Shown: positions 1 through 8,589 of the stretch, one piece after another
Position numbering within the stretch: position 1 is the first letter of the stretch
How the letters are laid out: each line of letters begins with the position of its first letter
NCBI GenBank assembly: GCA_934635045.1
Contig: CAKTZA010000015.1
Coordinates: 1-58,903, forward strand
Source: an uncultured Kiritimatiellota bacterium
Lineage (GTDB): Bacteria > Verrucomicrobiota > Kiritimatiellia > RFP12 > UBA1067
Direction of reading: 5' to 3'
DNA length: 58,903 nt
The notes under the pieces: generated by a model
Told to the model about the DNA's origin: nothing
Seen by the model: the letters and a program-made list of their open reading frames with translations, nothing else
The model's database searches: none
Position numbers and translations under genes: made by a program

Positions 1-566
1 AGGCGCAGCGGTAGCGGAGCACCTTTGACAGCTGTCGGATTTTCTATACCCCGCTGTTCAGTGACCCATTACGAAATATCGTAAGTCGCCCGCGAGTTGG
101 CCAAAAGTTGCGCCCTATGTGGGAACAATGCGGCGACTTGCGTCGCCTCACAGAACAGGACGTTATGTGAGAGCGGGCGGGACGGCCGAGCGCCCGCTCC
201 TCACGCAACGTCCTGTTCTGCGCGGCTTGTCCCTCGTCTCAGAATCCATGATTATGTCTTTCCCCTCCTTCTGCATCCATCTGACTGGCGCAGATTCTCG
301 CGAAGCGGCGGCGCACGCCGCCTGTGGCCCGGAGGAGCCGACAGTCGCGCGAGAGGAGCGCAGGGATCGCCTGTCGCCTCGGTGTTCTCGCTTGCGGACA
401 CGCACTCTGCCGAGGGGAATGCCTTGTCACGTTCGATAGACTACGAGTGGCGACAGGTGCGATTCCCGGAGCGACGGGTCGGGCGATCTGTCGGGCCGAC
501 GGGCCGTATTGAGGACGACAGCCCCGCAGGGAGCGGAAACTCGCAAACGACCCGTCTGCGCCGTTG
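1..566. repeat. Gene-free block of nested inverted repeats
   Basis: I see no credible gene here; the open frames are short, overlap on both strands and lack ribosome binding sites. The block holds a short hairpin at 132-147 (GGCGAC, TTGC loop, GTCGCC), a long nested hairpin at 151-220 (14-bp perfect outer arms at 151-164 and 207-220, inner GTGAG/AGCGGGCG arms), and a 9-bp inverted pair CCTGTCGCC/GGCGACAGG at 370-378 and 449-457. The GGCGAC/GTCGCC palindrome resembles the pair found inside ftsK at 24298 and 24529, so this looks like a repeat cluster. It lies 3' of the minus-strand gene ending at 567, so part may act as a terminator. Confidence 0.6.
151..220. repeat. 70-bp nested hairpin
   Basis: Arms CAGAACAGGACGTT (151-164) and AACGTCCTGTTCTG (207-220) are perfectly complementary over 14 bp. 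Inside them GTGAG-AGCGGGCG (167-179) pairs with CGCCCGCT-CTCAC (191-204) with one bulge. The structure is too long for a plain intrinsic terminator and has no T-tract on either side. It may be a REP/MITE-like element. Confidence 0.7.
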
Positions 567-2900
567 TCAGCGGAGGATGAACAGCAGGCCCTCGGCTGGC
601 GCGACATGCACGAACCGCACCGTGCCATCGCCGCCGTTCAGGGTCGCGCCTGTCGCCGCCGACAGCGACGCGACGTCATTCGTGCCGCCCGTCACCGCGA
701 CAGTCCCGAGGAAATCGCACCCCGGACTGTCGGCCGCCGCCGTGTACTTGCCGACGCGCCCGCTCGACAGCCGCCCCGCATACGCCGCGCCCGTCCAGAC
801 GGCGATGCGACCGCCGCCGCCCGCGCCGGAAGATGTCGCGCGGTTCCCCCCTGCGGTGCCGATGTCGCCGCCACGCGCCGAGAGCGCCCCCGTCTCCGCG
901 CCCGCAAACGTCCGGGCCGACAGGCAGATCGTGCCGCCCGCGCCGCCGCTCGCCGCGCCAGCCAGCGCCCAGATACGTCCGGCATCGGCGCAGACCATGC
1001 CGTCAACCCGAATGGCGTCCTGCGCCACGACGCGGATGATGCCGCCGCCCGCGCCGTTCCCGAACACGAGCGCGTCCGCACCGCCGCCGCTGCCCGGCAG
1101 CACGGGACGCCACTCGCTGTCGCCCGTCGCCGCGTACGCCACATTTCCCTCTTCGGCAATCGTGGAGAGACCGCCGAGGCCGCCATGCGAACCGCCCGTC
1201 GCCGGTGCAGGGATCGTCGTGCCGTCGCCCAACGTCACGCTCGCCCACGAGCTGCCCCACTTGCCGAAGCCGGGCGTCGGCCCGTAGCCGACCGTGCGGC
1301 GATTCCAGTACTGGTCGGTTGCGCCGTTGTCGCGCCCCGTCGCGCCCGCAAAGCCGCGCCCTTCCGCCGACAGGAGGCCGTCCGCCGCGACCGTCAGGTT
1401 CGAGACCGCGAACACGGGCGCACCGCCGCTCACCGTATCGCACCACGCGTAGAGGTTGCCGCTCGCGCCGACCGTCAGCGTACCGCCGACCGCGACGGAC
1501 GCGCCGACCGCGTTCGCCGCGTTCGTCTCCGCCGCGCGGATGTCGAGCCGCGCACCGCCCGAAACCGTCACGTCGCCGCCGACCTCCAGCCGCACCGTCT
1601 GCGTCCCCGCATAGACTTCGGGACGGAAGACGCGGTTCGTCAGCGCGACGCCGCCGAGATCGAGCCGCACGTTCTCGCCTGTACCGTTCAGGTCGCCGCT
1701 GACCTTCAGCGCGAAGCCCTCGCCGACGAAGCGAACGAAGCCATCCGTGAAGTCGAGGCTGTCGCACGTCCATTCCGTGAAGCCGAGAACCTGTCCCGTC
1801 AAGCCCTTGCCGAGACAGCTCTTGAGCAACGTGCCGTCCGTGAAATGCACTGTGCCGAGATCGGCCTGGAAATGGTAGCGGTCTTCGTTCGCGCGCGTCG
1901 GCCCCCTGCAGCAGTAGAGGTTCGGGTACGTCCCCGACGCCGCCGAGATCGTCATGCCCTGAACGAGTTCAGCCGTCTGGCGGTCGGCCGCGTAATGGAT
2001 GGCGATCATTCCGCCGCCGCCCGCCATGTCGCCCAGATTCTCTGGCTTGTCATAGCCATAGACGGAATTGACGTACGTCCCCGCGTCGTTCTTCCGCCGT
2101 TCCAGCACAAAGTGCCCGTTGCCGCCGTCCGCACGGAGAACGCCGCCCTGCCCCTTGAACGTCTCGCAGGAAATGTAGATCGAACCGCCCGCGCCGGCCG
2201 TGCCGTGGTTTCCCTGCGTATAGATGTCCGCATGCGCCGCGCCGCCACCGGACGCAAGGATCGCGCCATTGACCGTCACGCACCCCGTCGCCTCGATGCG
2301 CACGACCCCTCCGCCGCACCCTCCTTTGCCATACTGTGACGAACGGCCGGACGATCCCGGCTCGACCGGCGAGACGGGATTGTCGTAGAGCATATCCGAG
2401 AAATCCGCCTTTCGGCCAATCATCGGATTGTAGCTCGCACTCCACACGTTCAATCCGCCCAAGCCACCATGCGACGCGCCCATGCCGTACTGAACAGCTG
2501 CGCCGGGGCCATAGCCGTTGACAGGCGCGCCCGCCGTCGTCAGCCGCTCTGCCGACAGGTAGCCGCATTCGGAGACGTCGATCGCGCCGCCCGCCGCGAC
2601 GGTCAGGCCTGTGCACTGAATCCAGACGCGCCCCATCTGATCCTTCGCGAACGCGCCCGTGCAGGTCAGGACGCCACCGTCGGCAATCGTCACCGTCGTC
2701 GCCTTCAGGCAAGCCTCCCAACTCGTCACCGTGACGCGCCCGGCAATCGTGAGAGACTTGAGCGACGGCGTCGCCGAATCGATCTCGACGTTTTCGCCCG
2801 CCGCGACCGTCACGTCCGCGCCCTCGACCCACGAAGACGGCAACTCGGCTTTTGCCGCCAAGGCGGAAAAGGCAACCGCGAATCCAATCAGCTTGTTCAT
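567..2900 (-). CDS. Secreted glycine-rich beta-helix (adhesin-like) protein
   Basis: The 777-residue product starts with a signal peptide (MNKLIGFAVAFSALAAKAEL) and continues with short repeating strands rich in Gly, Val, Thr and Asn. Clusters such as SHGGLGG, GGSIYISCETF and GGTICLSARTF recur, the pattern of a right-handed parallel beta-helix or autotransporter passenger. No membrane barrel or sortase/PEP-CTERM anchor is visible; it ends in LLFILR. The frame is open upstream of the chosen start, but an AAAGGAG site lies 8 nt before this ATG and the upstream gene's stop overlaps it (ATGA), so the two genes are translationally coupled. Function (surface or glycan contact) is inference. Confidence 0.75.
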   Translation of the reverse strand: MNKLIGFAVAFSALAAKAELPSSWVEGADVTVAAGENVEIDSATPSLKSLTIAGRVTVTSWEACLKATTVTIADGGVLTCTGAFAKDQMGRVWIQCTGLTVAAGGAIDVSECGYLSAERLTTAGAPVNGYGPGAAVQYGMGASHGGLGGLNVWSASYNPMIGRKADFSDMLYDNPVSPVEPGSSGRSSQYGKGGCGGGVVRIEATGCVTVNGAILASGGGAAHADIYTQGNHGTAGAGGSIYISCETFKGQGGVLRADGGNGHFVLERRKNDAGTYVNSVYGYDKPENLGDMAGGGGMIAIHYAADRQTAELVQGMTISAASGTYPNLYCCRGPTRANEDRYHFQADLGTVHFTDGTLLKSCLGKGLTGQVLGFTEWTCDSLDFTDGFVRFVGEGFALKVSGDLNGTGENVRLDLGGVALTNRVFRPEVYAGTQTVRLEVGGDVTVSGGARLDIRAAETNAANAVGASVAVGGTLTVGASGNLYAWCDTVSGGAPVFAVSNLTVAADGLLSAEGRGFAGATGRDNGATDQYWNRRTVGYGPTPGFGKWGSSWASVTLGDGTTIPAPATGGSHGGLGGLSTIAEEGNVAYAATGDSEWRPVLPGSGGGADALVFGNGAGGGIIRVVAQDAIRVDGMVCADAGRIWALAGAASGGAGGTICLSARTFAGAETGALSARGGDIGTAGGNRATSSGAGGGGRIAVWTGAAYAGRLSSGRVGKYTAAADSPGCDFLGTVAVTGGTNDVASLSAATGATLNGGDGTVRFVHVAPAEGLLFILR

Positions 2901-4957
2901 TTGGGGGTATCTCCTTTGAGTGAGTCGTTGCCCGAAAGCGCGTCGTCCTGTTCGAGGATGTCGCACGTGAACTCCTTCGCGCGGAAGACCCATGCGCCGC
3001 CTTCGGGCTTCGTGAAGCCGAAGCGGCTGCGGAAGCGCCCGTATTCGGCCGACAGCGTGAACGCCGTCTCGTGGTCGCGGTAAAGGCCGATGACGAGCAC
3101 GCGGCGGCGGCCCTGCCCGTCCGTCAGCAGCTGGACGCGCGCCGCCTCCTTGCGATCCGCATGCGCGATCTCGACCTTCTTCTCGCCGCTCATGAGGAAC
3201 GGCTCCAGCGCACGGAATTCCTTTGCGATCTTCACCATGTCGCGCCAACGCTGTTCGCGAAATTCGGGCACGGGGCACTCGACCATCTCGAAGTAGGAAT
3301 AGAAGAGGAAGCCCGTCGTGTCGTTCATCGCCATCGCGAGCGCGACGGACAGCATCTCCATGAACGTCGGCTCGCGTCCGCGCGTCAAATATGTCTCTAC
3401 GCTCTTGCTGTCCTTCTCCATCCGCGCCCAGTTGTAGCACTGCGGCGCGTACCAGATCGCGGCGGGACGGCAGTCGGCGACGTCCTTGAGGCGGCGGTTC
3501 GCCTCCTCCAGCGTGTTGGGCGAGCCCTTCTTCACGGGATACGTGTCGCCGCCCGCGATGTCCGCCGTCGGCAGGTAGGGCGCGGCGCGCATGATGTTGC
3601 AGGTGTTGACGACCTTGCCGGGCGTGACCTCATTCAGGAAGCGCCGCAGGGCCGTGAGCCCCGGCACGGCGTTCTCCGGTGCCTCGTCCATCGTGTACCA
3701 GCCGAGGTGCGCGGGGAACGCGGAGATCTCTTGCGCACGGCGGCGCATCGCCTCGCGGTTCGCCGCGAGCTTCGTGTGCGCGTCGGAGCCGAAGGAGTCG
3801 TCGAGGACGGAGATGCCGTACTTCTCCGCCAGCGCGTAGAACGCCGCGCGGCGCGCACCGTCAAGCGTATACGTTCCGTAGTCCATGATCGTGTCGAAGC
3901 CGGCGTCGCGCAACCGCCGGAAGTGGAACTCGACGCCCGCGAGGTCGTACTTCTCCGCGTAGGCGAGATCCGTGTAGAAGCCGAGCGGCATGAACGGCTT
4001 GCCGTCCTTGAGCACGACACCGTTCTCCCGCACGAAAATCCCCTTGGTGCGGTCGGGCGTCCGCACGGTCACGTCGAACGTGCGCGTCCCGCGATTGAGG
4101 CGGCGCGTGCGGTCGTAGAGCGTGACGGCGAGCTTCGCGGGGCCTTCGGCGGAGAGCCGCCCAAAGTCGGCGGTGAAGTTTCCGTGCGCGTCCGGCGCGA
4201 CGACCGTCGCGCCGAGCTCCCGTCCGTCCGCCGACAGGAGACGGCAGCCGTAGACGACCTCGGCGCCCTTCTCGACGTATTCGCCCCAGAACGTCGAGTT
4301 GAAGCGCACGCGGCCCTCGTCCGAATAAACGAGATTGTGGATCGGCCACGTGTTGCAGAGGTACCACTTCGGCGCGGCGACCTCGATGCGGACGTTGTCG
4401 ACGTCCACGTAGTTTTCGGGGTTCGACGGATCGTCCCCGGCGACCTTGCCGTAGATCAGGAACTTGTAGTCGAGCTCTTCGGGGTCGAAGCGCGCAATGA
4501 CCTCGGCGCGCTGGTGCTGCCAGCCGTCCCCGATGTCCTCGGAGCAGGTGTTCCACGCGCTGCAGCCGGGCGCGGCCTTGCCGGTGCCCTTGAAGAACGT
4601 GTCGAGGACGGCGAGCCCCTTGGCCTTGCCGTGCGGCTTCACGTCCGCCGAGAAGACGTAGCGCTTGCCCTTCTCCAGCCGTCCCTTCAGCTTGAAGACG
4701 TGGTAGATCGTGTCGCCGTTCGGGCGCAGGCGGAGCCCGCCGTTGGCGTTGACGCCGTAGCGGCCGATCTCGGCGTACGGGCCGACGGGGCCGTAGCAGG
4801 ACGCGTCCTCGAAACTGCCATTCGCGAAGGCGTCGATGTCGCGCGCCTCCTCGACGACGCGCGTCTCGTAGCCGTCGTACTCGCTTGCGCAGGCCCCGGC
4901 GCCCAGAAGCGCCGCCGCCAGAATGCCCTTGAACGCCTTTTTCCCGATCATCGCCAT
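2897..4957 (-). CDS. Lipoprotein, TIM-barrel glycoside hydrolase-like
   Basis: The start at 4957 is chosen because an AGGAG site lies 6 nt upstream; the frame opens earlier without one. The N-terminus is a lipoprotein signal with lipobox LLGAGAC followed by AS, so it should be lipid-anchored. Residues about 30-210 look like a carbohydrate-binding beta-sandwich (GSFEDAS..., VDNVRIEV). The C-terminal half has barrel-type segments (FMPLGFYTD, LRDAGFDTIMDYG, AEKYGISVLDD, LGWYTMDEAPEN, GGDTYPV, IWYAPQCYNW) in which the DE of WYTMDEAP is a plausible catalytic acid. It resembles glycosidases of the GH42/GH5-like clan, but I cannot name the family or substrate. It is followed by the beta-helix gene with an ATGA overlap. 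Confidence 0.7.
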   Translation of the reverse strand: MAMIGKKAFKGILAAALLGAGACASEYDGYETRVVEEARDIDAFANGSFEDASCYGPVGPYAEIGRYGVNANGGLRLRPNGDTIYHVFKLKGRLEKGKRYVFSADVKPHGKAKGLAVLDTFFKGTGKAAPGCSAWNTCSEDIGDGWQHQRAEVIARFDPEELDYKFLIYGKVAGDDPSNPENYVDVDNVRIEVAAPKWYLCNTWPIHNLVYSDEGRVRFNSTFWGEYVEKGAEVVYGCRLLSADGRELGATVVAPDAHGNFTADFGRLSAEGPAKLAVTLYDRTRRLNRGTRTFDVTVRTPDRTKGIFVRENGVVLKDGKPFMPLGFYTDLAYAEKYDLAGVEFHFRRLRDAGFDTIMDYGTYTLDGARRAAFYALAEKYGISVLDDSFGSDAHTKLAANREAMRRRAQEISAFPAHLGWYTMDEAPENAVPGLTALRRFLNEVTPGKVVNTCNIMRAAPYLPTADIAGGDTYPVKKGSPNTLEEANRRLKDVADCRPAAIWYAPQCYNWARMEKDSKSVETYLTRGREPTFMEMLSVALAMAMNDTTGFLFYSYFEMVECPVPEFREQRWRDMVKIAKEFRALEPFLMSGEKKVEIAHADRKEAARVQLLTDGQGRRRVLVIGLYRDHETAFTLSAEYGRFRSRFGFTKPEGGAWVFRAKEFTCDILEQDDALSGNDSLKGDTPK

Positions 4958-4984
4958 CAGTCTCTCCTCATTGTGTTTGCCCGA

Positions 4985-4990
4985 AGTATA
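4985..4990 (-). promoter_or_regulatory. Extended -10 promoter (TGGTATACT)
   Basis: On the minus strand TATACT is preceded by TGG, the extended -10 form repeated through this window. It lies 27 nt upstream of the lipoprotein glycosidase start and diverges from the promoter at 5057. Confidence 0.65.
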
Positions 4991-5056
4991 CCATTTTCCG
5001 CGCGCCCTGAACATCTATCCTAAAGGAGAGGGTGGCCGAACGCCCCTGTCCTGTGG

Positions 5057-5062
5057 TATAAT
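5057..5062 (+). promoter_or_regulatory. Extended -10 promoter (TGGTATAAT), near-leaderless
   Basis: TATAAT with an upstream TGG ends 8 nt before the ATG of the sensor kinase. Transcription would start about 2 nt before the ATG, leaving no room for a Shine-Dalgarno site. Confidence 0.75.
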
Positions 5063-5070
5063 TTCCCGTC

Positions 5071-7152
5071 ATGTCTATCGTCCCCCTTTTGCTGTCCGTG
5101 ATTCGGACGCTGGCCGCGTTCAACGCCCTGCCGCCGGAAGCCGGCGCGGGCACGCCGCCGTTTGACGTCACGGGCACGGTGACTGTCGTCAAGCCGCCGC
5201 GCCACTTCGTGCTGGACGACGGCACGGGCCGCGCGTCGATCGACGTCGTCCACCCGCCGATGCCCGTGCGCGCCGGCGACGTCGTTCGCGTGACGGGCTA
5301 CACGGAATACCACAAGAACCGCCGCCATGCGCTGATCGGCCAGGCCTACGACGTCGTCGGGCACCACCCCGCGCCACCGCCCGTCCGCGTCCGACTCGAC
5401 CGTCTCCTCGCCGACGACTACGACCTTCGGTTGGTCACGGTGCAGGCGACCGTGACGGAGGCGACCGTCGACGACCTTCAGCCGAACCTTACGTTCCTGA
5501 CCCTCAAGGCCGACGGGGAGAACCTGCTGCTCGCGCTCGCGGACCAGACGAACGCGACCGGCCTCGTCGGCGCCGAAGTCGCCGTCACCGGCCTCTACCA
5601 GCGCAAGCGGACGTCCGGCTGGCGGCTCTTTCTCGATCCGCGCCTCAGCCTCCTGTCGCCCGACGCCCTGCGCATCGTCAGGCCGCCGCCGTCCGACCCG
5701 TTCGACATCCCGCCGCTCGGCAACCTCGTGAACGTCCTGCCGCGCGACATCGACCAGATGGGCTACCGGCGCGTCGCCGGCCGCGTCATCGCCGTCTGGC
5801 AAGGCGACGCGGCCCTCCTGAAGACCGGCCCCGAATGGGGACAGACCCTGCGCGTCAAGTTCACGCCCGACGTCACGCCGCCCCGGATCGGCGACGCCGT
5901 CGAGGTCGTCGGCAAGCCCGAAACCGACCTCTTCAGCCTCACGCTCACCTCCGCCCGGTGGCGGCCCTGCGCGGCCGCACCGGACACGCGGCTCGCGGAC
6001 GCGCCGCCCGATGCCGTCCGGGACATCTCGGCCCGCGAGGCCCTTTCAGGGCCTGACGGACACTTCCAGGTCCAGGCGCGGCTCAACGGGGAGACCGTCC
6101 GCCTGCGCGGGCATGTCGTCTCGATCCTCGAACCCGCCGGTAGCCGCGCGCACCTCCTCGTGGAGAGCGAGGGCCGTCAAGTCCTCATCGACGTCAGCAA
6201 CGTCGGCGTGCCGCCGGACGTCACGCCCGGCGCCCTCCTGTCCGTCACGGGCGTCCTCCTGCTGGATACGGACGCCTGGCGGCCGCACGCCATCCTGCCG
6301 TCCATTCGCGGCTTCTTCATCGTCGCCCGGACGCCCGGCGACCTCGTCGTGCTCGCCCATCCGCCGTGGTGGACGCCGGGCAAGCTCTTCATGCTCCTGT
6401 GCGCGCTGCTCGCCACGCTCGCCGCCATCCTCGTCTACAACCGCTTCCTGAACTACATCGCCGGGCGCCGTGGCCACGAAGCCCAGCGCGAACGCACCTC
6501 CCGCGCGAAGGCCGACCTGAAGCTGCAGGAGCGCACACGCCTCGCGGTCGAACTGCACGACACGCTCTCGCAGAACCTGGAGGGCGTCGCCTGCCAGATC
6601 TCCGCAACGCGGGACGCCCTCGCCTGTGCGCCCGCCGCCGTCGAAGGCTGCCTCGACACGGCCGAGCGCATGCTGGGCTCCTGCCGGACGGAGCTGCGCC
6701 GCTGCCTGTTCGACCTGCGCGGCGACGCGCTGGCGGCCGCGACCTTCGCCGAGGCCCTGCGCCGCACGCTGAAGCCGCTGGCGCTCGACGCGGCGATCGA
6801 CATCGACTTCGCGACGCGCACGGCGCCGTTCGACGACGCCGGCGTCCACGCGACCCTCTGCATCGTCCGGGAGCTCGTCGCGAACGCCGTGCGGCACGGG
6901 CAGGCGCGGCACATCCGGATCGCGGGCTCGACCGACGGGGCCACGCTGTCCGTGACCGTCGCGGACGACGGACGCGGCTTCGACCCCGACCGCCGGCCGG
7001 GGCCCGACGAAGGCCATTTCGGGCTTCAGGGCATCCACGACCGACTGCGGCGGCTGGATGGCACGCTGGCCCTCGCGTCAAGGCCCGGCGGCCCGACGGA
7101 AGTCCGCGTCACCTTTCCGTTTCGCGCGCGCAAGGGAGACGACCTGCCATGA
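5071..7152 (+). CDS. Sensor histidine kinase, NarL/HisKA_3 type, with OB-like sensor region
   Basis: The product has 693 residues. About 410 N-terminal residues, probably extracytoplasmic, form several OB-fold-like repeats (FDVTGTVTVV, GDVVRVTGYTEY, VRLRGHVVSILEP, GALLSVTGVLLLD). A single membrane segment at about 438-463 follows (KLFMLLCALLATLAAILVYN). The HisKA_3 box RLAVELHDTLSQNLEG carries phospho-accepting His496. The ATPase domain shows ELVANAVRHG (N box), DDGRGFDP (G1) and GLQGIHDRL. Its stop overlaps the regulator's start as ATGA, so the two form one two-component system. The signal is unknown. There is no ribosome binding site; see the promoter at 5057. Confidence 0.88.
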   Translation: MSIVPLLLSVIRTLAAFNALPPEAGAGTPPFDVTGTVTVVKPPRHFVLDDGTGRASIDVVHPPMPVRAGDVVRVTGYTEYHKNRRHALIGQAYDVVGHHPAPPPVRVRLDRLLADDYDLRLVTVQATVTEATVDDLQPNLTFLTLKADGENLLLALADQTNATGLVGAEVAVTGLYQRKRTSGWRLFLDPRLSLLSPDALRIVRPPPSDPFDIPPLGNLVNVLPRDIDQMGYRRVAGRVIAVWQGDAALLKTGPEWGQTLRVKFTPDVTPPRIGDAVEVVGKPETDLFSLTLTSARWRPCAAAPDTRLADAPPDAVRDISAREALSGPDGHFQVQARLNGETVRLRGHVVSILEPAGSRAHLLVESEGRQVLIDVSNVGVPPDVTPGALLSVTGVLLLDTDAWRPHAILPSIRGFFIVARTPGDLVVLAHPPWWTPGKLFMLLCALLATLAAILVYNRFLNYIAGRRGHEAQRERTSRAKADLKLQERTRLAVELHDTLSQNLEGVACQISATRDALACAPAAVEGCLDTAERMLGSCRTELRRCLFDLRGDALAAATFAEALRRTLKPLALDAAIDIDFATRTAPFDDAGVHATLCIVRELVANAVRHGQARHIRIAGSTDGATLSVTVADDGRGFDPDRRPGPDEGHFGLQGIHDRLRRLDGTLALASRPGGPTEVRVTFPFRARKGDDLP

Positions 7153-7763
7153 AACGCATCCGCATCCTCATCGCCGACGACCATACGCTGCTGCGGATGG
7201 GCCTTTCGACGCTCTTCAGGTACCAGCCCGACATGACCGTCGTCGGCCAGGCTGAAGACGGCGAAGGCGCCATCCGCCTCGCCGCCGCGCTCAAGCCCGA
7301 CATCGTCATTCTCGACCTCATGATGCCGAAGACGAACGGGGCCGAGGCCACGCGACGCATCCGCGCCGCCTCGCCGTCGACCGAGGTCATCATCCTCACG
7401 TCCTACGCCACGGCGCCCGAACTCGTCACGGCCGTCACGAACGGCGCGCGCGGCGCGCAGTTCAAGGGCTCGCCGACGGACGGCCTGCTCGCGGCCATCC
7501 GCACCGTCGCGGCCGGCGGCACGGCCTATGCGCCGGAAATCCGCCAGATGATCGCGGAACGGTCGCCGACGCCGGCCCTCTCGGCCCGCCAGCGCGAAGT
7601 CCTCGACGCCATCGTGCGCGGCCTCACCAACGACGACATCGCCCTGATGCTCAAGATCTCGAAAGCGCGCGTCAAGCAGCTGACGAAAGCGCTCTACGGC
7701 AAGCTCGGCGCCGCCAACCGCGCGGAAGCCGTCGCCCTCGCCCTGCGCCAGCAGCTGCTTTAG
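7149..7763 (+). CDS. LuxR/NarL-family response regulator
   Basis: The 204-residue partner of the kinase has a receiver domain with acidic pair ADDH, phospho-Asp in VILDLMMPK, switch residue in ILTSYA, and Lys in AQFKGSP. The C-terminal LuxR-type helix-turn-helix is LSARQREVLDAIVRGLTNDD..LKISKARVKQ. The start codon overlaps the kinase stop (ATGA). Targets are not visible; the convergent and divergent neighbours are secreted proteins. Confidence 0.9.
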   Translation: MKRIRILIADDHTLLRMGLSTLFRYQPDMTVVGQAEDGEGAIRLAAALKPDIVILDLMMPKTNGAEATRRIRAASPSTEVIILTSYATAPELVTAVTNGARGAQFKGSPTDGLLAAIRTVAAGGTAYAPEIRQMIAERSPTPALSARQREVLDAIVRGLTNDDIALMLKISKARVKQLTKALYGKLGAANRAEAVALALRQQLL

Positions 7764-7789
7764 GCGCGGTCGATCCGACCTTACCGCGC
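7764..7789. terminator. Possible bidirectional terminator between convergent genes
   Basis: GCGCGGT (7764-7770) and ACCGCGC (7783-7789) form a 7-bp stem enclosing GGTC/GACC pairs, exactly where the regulator and the convergent secreted gene end. No T-tract is present, so this is weak. Confidence 0.3.
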
Positions 7790-8569
7790 GGCGGACTCGA
7801 CCGGCTTCCAGACAAGCGGCTTCCGCACGAGGCGAGACGTCCAAAGGCCCTTCCGCGTCGTCTCGCCGATCCAGGCGGCATCGCCGTCGCGCGCGAACCC
7901 GCACTGTCCGCCGAAGCTCTCGTAGCGCCCGGTCACCGCAAAGGTCTTGGCGTCCAGCTTCATGATCGGCCCCTCGTAGATGAACAGGTACAGGTCGTCG
8001 CCGTCGCGGCGGATGACCTCGATGCCGAGGGGAACCTTCTGCCCGACGTCGACGACATGCGTCCGGATCAGCTTGTCGTCCCGTCCGATGTGGTGGAACT
8101 TGACTTCCGTCGGCTTCAGCGCCGGATGGCGCAGGCACCCGACCAGGAACGTGCCGTCCGCGAGAAAGCAGAACGACCCCGCGCGGTCGTTGATGTCGAG
8201 GACGTGCATCTTGATCCGCTCCAGCGTCTCGGCGTCGTACTCGCCGACCATCACGTGGCACTGGGGCGTGGTCTGCCCGCGCGGCTCGCCGTTAAAGGCG
8301 CAGACCGCCGTGTACAGCCGACCGTCCTTGACTTCCAGCCCCGCATGGTGGCCGCCGACTTCGGCCTTTCGGAGGATGCGGCCGTTCCGATCCGTCTTCA
8401 CGAGGAACTCGGTGTGCGCCCACCAGATCGTGTCGCCGGACATCCAGACGTCCTGCAGGTGGCCGGGATACGTCCCCTCCAGCGCGATTTCGGGCGCCGC
8501 GCCGAAGCAGACCACGCCCACCGCCGCGCCGACCAGCGCAACCCATCCCCTTTTCGCCCTCTTGACCAT
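7781..8569 (-). CDS. Secreted propeller-like protein
   Basis: The 262-residue product has a signal peptide (KRAKRGWVALVGAAVGVV..). Short repeating units such as LQDVWMSGDTIWW, FLVKTDRNGRIL, GLEVKDGRLYTAV and IMKLDAKTFAVTGRYES are typical of beta-propeller or SMP-30-like folds. An in-frame ATG lies 8 codons upstream and overlaps the previous stop, but the AGGAG site sits 5 nt before the chosen ATG. It is the last gene of the minus-strand operon beginning at 11700. No catalytic residues are recognisable. Confidence 0.65.
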   Translation of the reverse strand: MVKRAKRGWVALVGAAVGVVCFGAAPEIALEGTYPGHLQDVWMSGDTIWWAHTEFLVKTDRNGRILRKAEVGGHHAGLEVKDGRLYTAVCAFNGEPRGQTTPQCHVMVGEYDAETLERIKMHVLDINDRAGSFCFLADGTFLVGCLRHPALKPTEVKFHHIGRDDKLIRTHVVDVGQKVPLGIEVIRRDGDDLYLFIYEGPIMKLDAKTFAVTGRYESFGGQCGFARDGDAAWIGETTRKGLWTSRLVRKPLVWKPVESAAR

Positions 8570-8589
8570 CGCCTCTCCTTTTTTCGCCG

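Noticed and set aside
564..2339. Long plus-strand open frame of about 590 codons opposite the beta-helix gene
   Set aside because: Arg/Ala-rich product typical of antisense frames in GC-rich DNA; no ribosome site; the minus-strand gene has a signal peptide and coupled start.
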